From positions 1-54,717 of the forward strand of contig JWZX01002799.1 of NCBI GenBank assembly GCA_001275005.1: a stretch of 54,717 nt of DNA. Direction: 5' to 3'. This document shows, piece by piece, positions 35,229 to 45,600 of the stretch. The stretch comes from Chrysochromulina tobinii (Eukaryota > Haptophyta > Prymnesiales > Chrysochromulinaceae). Position 1 is the stretch's first letter; every line of letters begins with the position of its first letter. The notes beneath the pieces were generated by a model. That model saw only the letters and a program-made list of their open reading frames with translations. It made no database searches and was not told the DNA's origin. The position numbers and the translations under genes were made by a program.

Positions 35229-37435
35229 ATGCGCTACTACACTTCGTCATCCGATCACATGCGGCGGCGGACGAAGCAGCGGCCGACACATCGGTTGCCC
35301 TTCTGCACATGGTGGCGCGTACCGCGCAAGCGCCGCAACCTCTACGCGGGCGGGCGCGTGCCTGCGAGCGGGCTGCTTGCGACGGCCAGCGCTCGCACCA
35401 GTCCGCAACGCTTCTTTGAGCGGTTTGTCGCTCGGCGACGACCGTGCGTCTTCCGCGAAACGCTCGAGGAGATTTCCGGATTGGCGGAGACGCTCTGGGC
35501 GTCTCAAGCGGCGCGCGACCTCGAGGTACAGGTCGAGGTCCGCGACGGGCCGCGCGACGCTTTCGGCAGGGGAAGGAAGGTGTCGACCACGTTTGGCGCG
35601 CTGCTGGACGGTGGCTCGTCGAATCTGTACCTGACGACGCAGGAGGTGCCCGACGGCCAGCTGCTCGCAGCGCCGCTCACCGCCATCGCCGACCAGTTGC
35701 CGCTGCGCCCGCCGCTCCTGGGCAACCTCGTGCCGCAGGTATGTGCTCCTCCGAGGTCGACAGCGCTTCCCTCAGCATGCAAGTGCTCACCATGGCGCCC
35801 TGACCTCGTGCCGCAGACGATCAACTTGTGGCTGGGGCGGAGCTCGACGCCAGCCTCGTCGGGCCTTCACCACGACTTTCACGACAACCTGTGCGTGAGT
35901 GCTCTCCTTCCGGGCGCGCCGCCAAGGGGGGCCTTGGTGCCATCGATGGGCTCTTTCTCTGTCTCTCTTTCTCTCTCTCTCGCTCTGAAGACCTCTGATG
36001 GCCTCTGATGACCTTTGAGGACCTCTGAGGACTTCTGATGACCTTTGATTGCATCTGATGAGTGCCTCTGAGGGGCCAACGCTTGCCGAGTAGGCTCGCC
36101 CCAGCATGCAAGTGCTCACCATGGCGCCCTCTCCCCCGCAGGTATGTGCTCCTCCGAGGTCGAAAACGTTTCCCTCGGCATGCAAGTGCTCACCACGGCG
36201 CACTGACCTCTCCTCACAGGTATGTGCTCCTCCGAGGTCGAAAACGCTTCCGCCTGTTCTCCCCCGCGGACGCGCACCGCATGTACACGCACGGCCGGAT
36301 TAGGAAGGTGCACTCTAATGGGCGGATCAATTACGTGGGGCATGTGTGTGCTGCTGCTGATGGCTGCTGATGGCTATTGATGGCCACTGATGGCCACTGA
36401 TGGCTTCTGAGTGCCTCGGATGACCTCTGAGTGCCTCTGAGTGCCTCGGATGGCCACTGATGGACTCTGAGTGCCTCGGATGGCCACTGATGGACTCTGA
36501 GTGCCTCGGATGGCCACTGATGGACTCTGAGTGCCTCGGATGGCCACTGAGTGCCTCTGAGTGCCTCGGATGGCCACTGATGGACTCTGAGTGCCTCGGA
36601 TGGCCACTGATGGACTCTGAGTGCCTCCGAGCCCTATTGACTGCCGAGTGCTCTCCCACCGACCGTTTGAATGCACCTTTCCTAATTGGGCACCTTCCCT
36701 AATTGGGCACCTTCCTTATTGGGAGGACAGCCGTCGACAACTGCCGACGGACGCGAGGCTGAGGATAGGTTATCCGAGGCATTGAGGCTGGCGATGCGGG
36801 CGCAGCGGCAGGCGCAGCGCCGTCTCCTGAGCGCCGAGGCGATGAGCGACGAGATGGCGGACGAGATGGCGGGGGTCGAGGTGGAGGAGGCGGCTGAGGG
36901 CGCCTCGGGCCAGATCTGGTCGGCGACGGACCAAATTAGGAAGGAGCTCGAGCGAGCTCAGGCGAGACTCGACGCCGCGACGGAGCTGGCTGTGAACGCC
37001 AAGAGGGCGCTTGCCAAATGCGAGCACGCGAACCGCGAGCGCGCCGCCGCCGCCGCCGCCGCAGAGGCGGCACGAGCGGGCAGCGCCGCCGCCCACGACG
37101 GCGCTCACCCGGGTGCTCATCACGGCGCGCCTCCGCCGAGCTTCAGCAAGATCCCCGATCTCGCGCGCGAGATCGCGGCGCGAGAGGGCGAGAAGCGCTT
37201 CCCGCTCCTCGCGCAATCTCGCATGCTCGAGCTAGAGCTGCATGCGGGACAGATGCTCTACCTGCCGGCGGGATGGTTCCATGAGGTCAGCTCGGACGGC
37301 GGCGGGGCGGGCGACGGGCTGCATTGCGCCCTCAATTACTGGTACCATCCTCCCAAATTAGGAACGCCCTTTGAGCGTCCTCATGGGCGCGACGGGCAGC
37401 CGTTCTGGGAGAGTCGCATGCCGCGTCCTAATTAG
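35229..37435 (+). CDS. JmjC (cupin-8) hydroxylase-like protein (4 exons, about 467 aa)
   Basis: Exons: 35229-35738, 35817-35890, 36220-36334, 36731-37435; the first three junctions are firm, the start of exon 4 less so. The iron site is SSGLHHDFHDNL (HxD), then YVLLRGRKRFRLFSP, and in the last exon MLYLPAGWFHEVSS (distal His), followed by HCALNYWYHPP. This is the JMJD5/TYW5-like cupin pattern. A basic coiled-coil-like insertion (about 100 residues, including an Ala run) separates the halves. The stop at 37435 lies in a tandem duplication of the gene's end (37361-37435 and 37436-37492). The second copy ends MPRPPPQS*, so the real C terminus could be spliced. Substrate unknown. Confidence 0.8.
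35739..35816 (+). mobile_element. Introner carrying a piece of a different exon
   Basis: Intron 1 of the JmjC gene starts GTATGTGCTCCTCCGAGGTC, the same sequence that starts exon 3 at 36220. It continues with a family I core (35775 onward) and ends CCTCGTGCCGCAG, which copies the end of exon 1. The unit resembles the one at 36142-36219 and so seems to have moved about 400 bp with its captured flank. Confidence 0.85.
36104..36219 (+). mobile_element. Two family I introner cores flanking an exon-start copy
   Basis: A core at 36104-36141 ends CCCCCGCAG; the exon-start copy GTATGTGCTCC...AAAACG follows; then a second core at 36178-36219 ends CTCCTCACAG, directly before exon 3. Confidence 0.88.
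36335..36730 (+). repeat. Family II intron, 30-bp array
   Basis: Six or seven copies of a 30-bp unit (GTGCCTCGGATGGCCACTGATGGACTCTGA, given here in two parts: GTGCCTCGGATGGCC + ACTGATGGACTCTGA) fill the region up to about 36620. AATTGGGCACCTTCC repeats follow before the acceptor GGGAGGACAG. Confidence 0.75.
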
Positions 37436-37776
37436 GAACGCCCTTTGGGCGCGACGGGCAGCCGTTCTGGGAGAGTCACATGCCGCGTCCGCCGCCACAG
37501 TCGTGAGTCACTCGCAAGCAAGTCACTCGCGATACAGCATACACCATAGTACCGCGTTACGGATCACATCGAGACCAAGGTGGGCCCGGCGGCCCAGTCC
37601 TCGAGCGAACTTGTCGAATAGAAACGCACAAAACGCGGGCACTCAATGAGACGATCACGAAACTTGGAGATGGAAACTTGGTGTAACGTCCTCATTCCGC
37701 GGCATTACGGTGGGAACAAGCGAGCACTTGGCCGGCCGCAACTTCGTCGGCCAGTCATTGACCACACACCTCACAG
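37436..37776. other. Intergenic with duplicated JmjC gene end
   Basis: The first 57 bases copy the end of the JmjC gene (CGACGGGCAGCCGTTCTGGG, ending CGCCGCCACAG). The rest shows no gene. It precedes the SET gene. Confidence 0.6.
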
Positions 37777-40700
37777 ATGCCGATAGTGCTTGCGATCGAT
37801 GATGTATCCGAGCAGACTGTAAGCATCGTGTGCCCCAGAAAGGTGGCCGGTGACGGCGGCTGGGCCTGGGACGAGGTGCGCGTGTGCCAATCGAGCATCG
37901 CTGGCTACGGGCTGCAGCCCCGCGAGAATAGCAACGTGGATTGGAGCGCGCCGAAGCATCCGATCGCATTGCCATTGCTTGGCCGCGAGACGGAGCTCAA
38001 CAGCCAGCAGGAGGTAGACATCTTTGTGCGCATACTCAAAGGTGCTCACCCGGTGTTCGACACCCGCTCCAACGCCTAGCCTCGTGCTTCCTATGCTCAC
38101 GTGCGATGGGCTGTGCACCCGCGTCGAGCAGGCGATTTCGTGGCGTTCCCGTTTGAGCAGATGCGGGCTCCACCGCCAGGAACCGCCTGGGCCGTCAACG
38201 GCGCCTACGTCGAGTCCGTCGCCGCCGAGCGCGTGCCCGAGGGCGAGCGGCTGGCGGCGGAGGACATCGTACTCCAAGTCAGTCTCGATGCGAGCGTGCG
38301 GCAGGCGAGCTGCAAGCAAGGCGAGAGCCGGCCAGTCGACCGCGAGACCTGCGTCTACCTGCTCAAGCGCGCGACGACCAGGCTGCTCCACATGCCTACT
38401 CACGTCTTCGCGGTCCTCGCTGCCCATCGGTGGCACCAGCACACAGATCGTCACTTTGCTACCCACTGCGCGTCGTTTCGGCGAAGCGTCAAATGGCACG
38501 CGCCTGATGGCAACGGATTGCCTCCCTCATCAGCCACAGATGGCCTCAAATGGAACGCGCCTGATGGCCACGGATTGCCTCCCTCATCAGCCACTGATTG
38601 CCTCCCTGATCAGCCACTGATTGCCTCACTCACCAGCCACTGATTGCCTCCCTCATCAGCCACGTGCTCGTAAACGCTCACCCAATCTTTGAGGACGCCG
38701 CGTACGCAGCGGGCTGCATCAACGAGCCGTTACGTGACGAAACCAGCTCGCTCGAGCTGCAATGCATGCAGCTGCGCGTGCTGCCGGCCGCGCAGCAGCC
38801 CGATCCATCTGCTCTGGCCCATTGGGAGACATTTGCCATCGAGTATCCGGAGGTGACGGAGAAGCAGCTGTGGTTCGTCACGCTACGTGAGCCACTGATT
38901 GCCACTGATTGCCACTGATTTTCTCCCTCATCAGCTGTGGTTCGTCACGCTACGTGAGCCACTGATTGCCACTGATTGTCTCCCTCATCAGCTGTGGTTC
39001 GTCACGCTACGTGAGCCACTGATTGCCGCTGTCGATCGCCACTGATTGCCACCGAGTGCCACTGAGTGCCATTAAATACCACTGATTGACATGAAATACC
39101 ACTGATGAGTACCACTGATGAGTACCACTGATTGCATCCCTCATCAGGCGAGAGCTACAATCTCGACGAGGAGCTCACTGCGACGTACGGCAGTGCGTAC
39201 CACCGCACGTACAGCACCGTGGACTTCACCCAGCCGCTGCCCTCGGTATGCATGAATGCATGCGCGCCTCTCCAATGCATGCGCGCCTCTCGAATGCATG
39301 CGCGCCTCCGAGCGCGTCTGATTGCGCCCCTCATCAGGTGCGTGTGCCTCTCGAAGTGCACTCGGACGAGGTGCAATCTCGCTCATGACCTCTGATGACG
39401 TCTGATTGCGCCCCTCATCAGGTGCGTGTGCCTCTCGAGGAGTACTCGGACGAGGTGCAATCTCGGGCCACGTGGCCGACGCGCGTCCCTGGCTGGTGGC
39501 ACCCCGACATGCAACCCATCCGGCGGCAGGTGAGAAGGACGCCCCTCGCAATCTGCTCGGGAAGATGTCCCTCTGATCTGAACGCTCATCTGGGACACTG
39601 GTGATGGGTCTCTGATGGCCTATAATGGACTCTGAGTGCCTCTGATTGCTTCTGATTGCCGATGATGACCTATCGTGGACTCTGATTGATTGCCTCTGAT
39701 TACGCCTCGTCGGGCAGGTGCTCACGAGACGCACTGATGACCTGTCTAATGACCTCTGATTGCCTCTGATTACGCCTCTGATTACGCAGGTGCTCACGAG
39801 GCGCAGTCGCTGCCGCGCCGTTGACGAACCTCTGATTGCCTCTGATTACGCCTCTGATTACGCAGGTGCTCACGAGGCGCAGTCGCTGCCGCGCCGTTGA
39901 CGAAGCGCGGGGCCAGTGGGAGGCCGGTGAGCTCCGTGTGGGACGTCCATCTCGCGAGATCGCACCTCGCGAGATCGCGCCTCGCGAGATCGCACCACCT
40001 CGCGAGATCGCTCCAGATGAGGACGAGATTGGACCAGATGAGGACGAGATTGGACCAGATGAGGACGAGATTGGTCCAGATGAGGACGAGATCGTGCTCG
40101 TGCGCGACTGGCAGAAGCTCATCCTCGCCCGCAAGCAGCTGCCCACGTCCCCAAACTCACCCCGCAAGCGACGAAACCCTATGGGCGCGCCTACCAAATA
40201 TGGAAAGCGCGGTGTCGCCCCAGAAGCGGCCAAACCCCGCACCAAGGCCCGCGCCACGTCATCGCTGCTCGAGGGTGTTGAGGTGTTTTGGGTCGTGCCG
40301 GGCCAATGCCAGACCCCTGGGTGCACTTTGAGTAAGTCCCAATCTCGACCCAATCTCGACCCAATCTCGACCCAATCTCGGCCCGTGCTCAGATTGCCAC
40401 CGCACCTGACCTCCGATGGACTCTGATGGCCTCTGATGACGCCTAAATGCCTCTGATGGCCTCTGATGGCCTCTGATGACCTCTGATGACCTCTGATGAC
40501 GCCTAAATGCCTCCTTCATCAGGTAAGCACCATCTCGGCCCGTGCTCAAGCGAGCTCATCACGCCCGGTGAGCGCCGCGCCTCGGCCATCCTAATTAAGG
40601 AGCGCCGCGCCTCGGCCATCCTGAGCCGCGAGATCGCACCTCGCGAGATCGCACCTCGGGCGGCCGGTGAGCGCCGCGCCTCGGCCATCCTGAGCCGCGA

Positions 40701-41163
40701 GGCGCATGCAAGTGCTCATCACGACGCCTCGGCCATCCTGAGCCGCGAGGCGCATGCAAGTGCTCAGCACGACGCCTCGGCCATCCTGAGCCGCGAGGCG
40801 CATGCAAGTGCTCATCAAGGCGCCTCGGCCATCCTGAGCCGCGAGGCGCATGCAAGTGCTCAGCACGACGCCTCGGCCATCCTGAGCCGCGAGGCGCTCG
40901 CGCGGCTCTGCGCGGCGCATGCAAGTGCTCAGCACGACGCGGAGCTCAGCCGCGCAGCGGACGATTTCCTAATTAGGGACCATGCCACGGAGGTGTGCGA
41001 GGCATGTGCGGGGACGCACGGCGTCCACACGTGCATGCAGTCATGCATGCAATCATGCATGCAATCATGCATGCAATCACGCCTGCTTCCGTGCAAGCGA
41101 CCGCGCTCGACTTCAAGCTCGGCCACGAGCGCGGCGATGGAGCCCCCCGAGAAGGAGGGCTGA
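37777..41163 (+). CDS. SET-domain-like protein with repetitive acidic and exonised tail
   Basis: Supported exons: 37777-38041, 38132-about 38490, about 38662-38886, 39148-39245, 39422-39529, 39866-40331, 40523-41163. The junction around 38490/38662 is unresolved. Features of a SET fold: SSIAGYGLQPRE near the start, FPFEQMR, DAAYAAGCINEPLRDE (NH...-like block), ATYGSAYHRTY (catalytic Tyr block) and WWHPDMQ. It may methylate a protein Lys. Exon 6 has in-frame tandem repeats: REIAP (4 copies) and GPDEDEI (4 copies, 21 bp). Exon 7 contains four 48-bp units derived from an introner core, and CMQS repeats from (GCATGCAATCAT)n. Introns show triple copies of CAGCTGTGGTTCGTCACGC (38867-39010). Confidence 0.65.
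40704..40935 (+). repeat. Exonised introner: 48-bp in-frame tandem repeat
   Basis: GCATGCAAGTGCTCA(T/G)CA begins at 40704, 40752, 40800 and 40848 (48-bp period), with a fifth core at 40918. Each unit encodes the 16 residues HASAHHDASAILSREA. The core's first half matches family I, but the unit lacks the CCCCACAG acceptor and ends ATCCTGAGCCGCGAG. Confidence 0.88.
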
Positions 41164-41374
41164 TGGCTGAACGTCGGGCGGTTGTAATCGCTCCAGTTCC
41201 GCGTCATGCTGAGCACTTTCATGCGCCTTACATTTGGGCGGCACGCGCGGCTCCGTCGGAAGATCTAAGGAAGATCATCTATGGGAGATCTTAGACGAGA
41301 TCTAAAGGAGAGACTAGCTTGGGCCATGAAATGCATCTATGGGAGACGAGATCTTAGGACGTCTTAGACGAGAT
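41164..41374. repeat. Intergenic direct repeats
   Basis: Two related blocks, with CATCTATGGGAGA and TCTTAGACGAGATCTAA followed by GAGA(T)CTAGCT(T)GGGCCATG, occur at about 41278-41328 and 41336-41400. They lie between convergent genes. Confidence 0.6.
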
Positions 41375-42509
41375 CTAAGCTGAGATACTAGCTGGGCCAT
41401 GTGAAACGCCATGACCCCACATGAGTACGGTCCGAGAATGTGTGCGGTGTCGAGCATGGCAACTGGGCTGCTTTTCCAACAGTGCAGCGCCAGGAGAGAC
41501 GGTCCCCGCCACCGCCCACACAGTCGCACTGACGCGCGCCGTTACCGTGGCATGAGAGACGGGCTCTGCCGCGCAGCCCCACACCAACGGCCCCACACAT
41601 GATGCCCACCTCGCGGCCCACCTCGCGCGATGCGCGTCTCCAGGCTTCGCCGCATCTCTCCCCTCTTGCGCCAACTCACTCTCCTCTCTTTCAGCTCTAC
41701 ACGTTGATTGCGACGCGTCGCGCAGGCCGCGGTAGTGCGGCATGTTGAGCTTGTGGCACCAGTAGTCGGTCTTGCTGCCGTGCTGCCCGTGCACGGGGCC
41801 GCAACGAAAGCGCAGCATCGCCGCCCCTTCCGCCGGGTCGTCGTGCACCGAGAAGAGCAGGTGGCACAGCAGCGTGCCGTCGACGCCGTCGTCCCACGTG
41901 CGCGGGCGCGCGCGGCGCGGGAGCGCCGCGAGCGCCTGCACCCACATGCCACATGTCGCACGTCACGACCAAGTCCTGCTCGTGGTCGAGGTGCAGCTCG
42001 CCGAGCGTCACGTACGCTCTCGCGCATGACATGTCGACGTTGAAGTTGCATGGGCACGCACCGCCGTGCGGGGGGCCACGCAGCGAAGAATCGGCTTGCG
42101 GAAGGCACTTGAGAAGGCGTCCTTGTAGCACCACGTTGCGGCGTAGCTGGCGTGCGCTGTCGGCCCACAGTACGTCACCGAGCGTAGAACGCACCTGCTT
42201 GGCAATGCGCTTGAGCAGCCCACTCCAACACTGCTGTGCGCGCTTGCGTGCCACCTTGGACAGTTTGACCGGGTGGGCGGGCTGGTACGCACGCAGGAAT
42301 TGAGCCGGTACCCGCGGGCAGAGATCGTGCCTTAGGGAGCCAGCCGTCACGGCTCGCGAGTCCGGGCTTGCCGGCGGCTCAGAGGACGCCCTCGGCGTTG
42401 AGCTCGAGTTTTGACATGAGCTGCGGAGAGCATGTGAGACCGCTGTTGTGCGCGGATGTCTGGAAATGGTCGCACTTACTTGTAGCGCGAAGGAAAACAT
42501 GGCGAGCAC
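41375..42509 (-). CDS. Orphan Cys/His-rich protein, frameshifted by a 7-bp duplication
   Basis: From 42509 the frame gives a basic region (KLSKVARKRAQQCWSGLLKRI) and ACPCNFNVDMSCARAYVTLGELHLDHEQDLVVTCDMW. After CDMW the coding pattern continues one frame over: MWVQALAALPRRARPRTWDD, LLCHLLFSVHDD and FRCGPVHGQHGSKTDYWCHKLN. At the shift the plus strand has CCACATG twice (41942-41948 and 41949-41955). One copy would restore CDMWVQALA. The LHLDHE and paired Cys are reminiscent of HNH or zinc-binding folds, but I do not recognise the family. The C-terminal 100 residues of the lower frame look like read-through beyond a missed splice or stop. Confidence 0.5.
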
Positions 42510-42654
42510 TTAGCGCGTCCTCCTGAGCGTTTTCGCTTGCGTACAGAAAAAAATTCAGCACCCTATTGAAAACACCTTTTAAGGCAGCTTCCAAATTAGG
42601 AAATGACTTCACAGAACCCACCGCAGCGACACATGTTCAAAGTGCTCGCACAAT

Positions 42655-45600
42655 CTACAGATACAACCGGAATCCATTCCGGCCCTTCACCGCATCTTGC
42701 ACCGCTGTTTTCCCTGCGTCTCCCAAATTAGTGCTTCCAAGCCACAGCATGGTCAGGACCGCGTTGACCTTCAGCGCCTCCGCGATCGCCTTGGCACCGT
42801 CGTCGCCGATCTTGTTGTTGTTGAGCCATAGCTTGGTCACGACTGCGTTGACCTTCAGCGCCTCTGCAATTGCCTTGGCGCCGTCGTCGCCGATGCCAGA
42901 GGAAGCAGAGGTAAACGGGCTACCAGCCAAATCCAGGCTGGTCAACACCGCGTTGACCTTCAGCGCCTCTGCGATCGCCTTGGCACCGTCGTTGCCGATG
43001 TTGTTGTGATAGAGGCGCAGCTCGGTCAGGACCGCGTTGACCTTCAGCGCCTCCGCGATCGCCTTGGCACCCACCGCACCGATGTTGTTCGCGTCCAGGT
43101 GCAGGGTGGTCAAGACCGCGTTGACCTTCAGTGCCTCCGCGATCGCCTTAGCACCCACGACCCCGATCTCGTTGCCCCCGAGCGAGAGCCTTATTCAGGA
43201 CCGCATTTACCTTCAGTGCCTCCGCGATGGCCTTGGCACCCTCAACCCCGATGTTGTTGACTCTGAGGTTGAGGGTGGTCATCACCGCGTTGACCTTCAG
43301 CGCCTCCGCGATCGCCTTGGCACCCTCGTCCCCGATGTTGTTGTGTTCCAACACCAAGCAGGTCAAGACCGCCATGAACTGCAGGTCCGACCTGATCAGG
43401 ATGGCGTCGGCGGGTTGGAGGCCCTTCTTCAGGCCCTTCTTCGAGAAGTCGGCCTCCGTCTGGTCGCGTTTCATGCCCGAGAGCATGATGCCCCTCTCTG
43501 CGCCGATCTTGGCGAGCATCGTGGCCGACTCAACGTCCAGGCTGTTCTGGAGCAAGTTGCAGTTCTTGAGCACCGCCATGAACTGCAGGTCCGACCCGAT
43601 CAGGATGGCGTCGGCAGGTTGGAGGCCCTTGCTCGAGAAGTCGGCCTCCGTCTGGTCGCGCTTCATGCCCGAGAGCATGATGCCCCTCTCCGCGCCGATA
43701 TTGGCGAGCATCGTGGCCGACTCAACGTCGAAGCGGTTCTTGAGCAGAGTGAGCTCTGCAATCGAGAGAACGGCGCCGTCCGACGTGACCGTGCGAAAGG
43801 TCGTGTTCGTCTTGAGCGCCTCGACCATCCCCTTGCCGCTCTCCGCGCCGATCTCGTTGCCACCCAAGTCAAGCTGCCTCAGCGTCGTGTTCTTCGCCTG
43901 GAGCGCCACCGCGAGCGCGCAGCCGCTCGCATCGCCCAGCTTGTTGCCATTGAGGCTCAGCTGCGTCAGCGTCGTGTTCGCCTGGAGCGCCTCGACTATC
44001 TTCACACCCTCGCCATCAGTCAACTTGTTCTCTCGCAGGCTGAGCGACGCCAGCACACGCATCAGCTGCGCCACTGCAGCGACCATTGTCGGCCGATCTC
44101 CCCCAACAAGCTTCTTGCTCAGGTCGAGCTCATCACCCAACCTGGCCGTCTGCTTCAGCCCCTTGCCAAAGGCGTCGCCCATCTCGCTGCCGAGCGTGAC
44201 CGCGTTGGCCCAAAACGCCGGCCATTGCCACGGCGGCGGCGACCCCTTAGGGAGGCGGTACTTGCCCGAGCAGATGGCCTGCGCTGCAAAAAACTCCTGG
44301 AAGGACAGGTGCGCAGACTGCATCTGGAGCGGCTCGACCTGCAGCAGGCTGAGAAGAGGGAGCCTATCCTGCCCCACGCGCTCGCGAACCTGCGCGACCG
44401 CCGCCCGCTCATCATCGCGCAGTGCCTGGACCGCGCCGCCCAGGGCATGAAGGCGCTCCGCATCCGCTCTCGCCATCTGCGCCCGGCAAGCAGCTTCATC
44501 CAGCCCGGACGATGCGAGCTGCTTGGGGCTCAGCCACTCTGTGGCGCCGTCCGCCAGCTTGACCTTGTAATCTGTTTTGTCGTCCTTGACGATCACGCCG
44601 TGTTGGCCCTTCCGCTCGCCGTCCAGCAGCTCCACGTAGTGGCCCTCCTCCGGCCGGCCCTTGAATGTCTTGAAGAGGTTCGACACCTTCGACGTCTTCG
44701 CCACCTTCGCATCCAGGTCGGTGAGCATCCCCGGCGGCGCAAAGGCGCCCAGCGCCGCGCGCAGGAGCTGCACGTCGGTGATCACGCGCGCCTGCGCCAC
44801 GTGCGCCTCGAAGAACACAACTTCCAGAAGCGTGCGAACTTCTGCAGTCACGCCGCCGCCGCGAGCGAGCATCGCGTCCGATGCGCTCGCGTACAGCTCG
44901 ACGACCGTCTTCGGCATGCCCAGCCCTTTGCGGATCTCGAAGACCGACGCGACCATCGAGAGCATCAGCGGGTTGGCCGTGACGCGATGCTGCATCGTCG
45001 TCGCAGCAAGATCCGTGCTCGTTGGCATGCGCTCGACAAAGGTCATCAGCTGCCTCACGTCCGCCGCATTCCCCAGCCGCTGCAGCAGCGCCTGCTCCTG
45101 CTGCGCCTCGGTCAGCGGCGCCAGCTTCAGCAAGCGGAAGCCGGAAAAGCGCGCCTCGTCGACGCCCGCTGGCCGCGAGGTGCAGAGAATCACGTGGCCC
45201 TGCGGTGCCAGCACCTCGACGATATGCTGCTCAATCTCGGCGCGCTTGGCGCCCGCCTCGTCGAGCCCGTCGAGGAGGAGCAGCGCGCGCCGCGCCATCA
45301 TCGCCTGGCGCAGCATGCGGTACACCTCGGGCCTCTCAGTGAGGCAGAAGTACGCGTCGATCCAGTTCCAGTGCGACGCGAACGCGTCAGGTGCATCGTG
45401 CAGCTTCGCCTGGAGCAGCTGCACCTTGATCACGATGGGCACCAACTCGGCGCAATTGAGCGCCAGGACCACCGCCTGGCTGATGAGCGTCGTCTTGCCC
45501 GCTGCGGGCGGCGCGGTGAGCAGCGCGGCTCCCGGAGCAGTGATCGCCTCGCCGCGGCGTCGTACAGCATGTAGCGAGTGCAGCCAATCGCTCAGGCCGT

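Noticed and set aside
37771-38499. 242-residue minus-strand frame
   Set aside because: Antisense of the first SET-gene exons; the plus strand splices into a SET-like fold.
43037-45574. 845-residue open frame on the plus strand
   Set aside because: It is antisense to the NACHT/LRR exon. Its Arg/His/Leu-rich composition is that of a mirrored GC-rich coding strand; the minus strand has clear domains.
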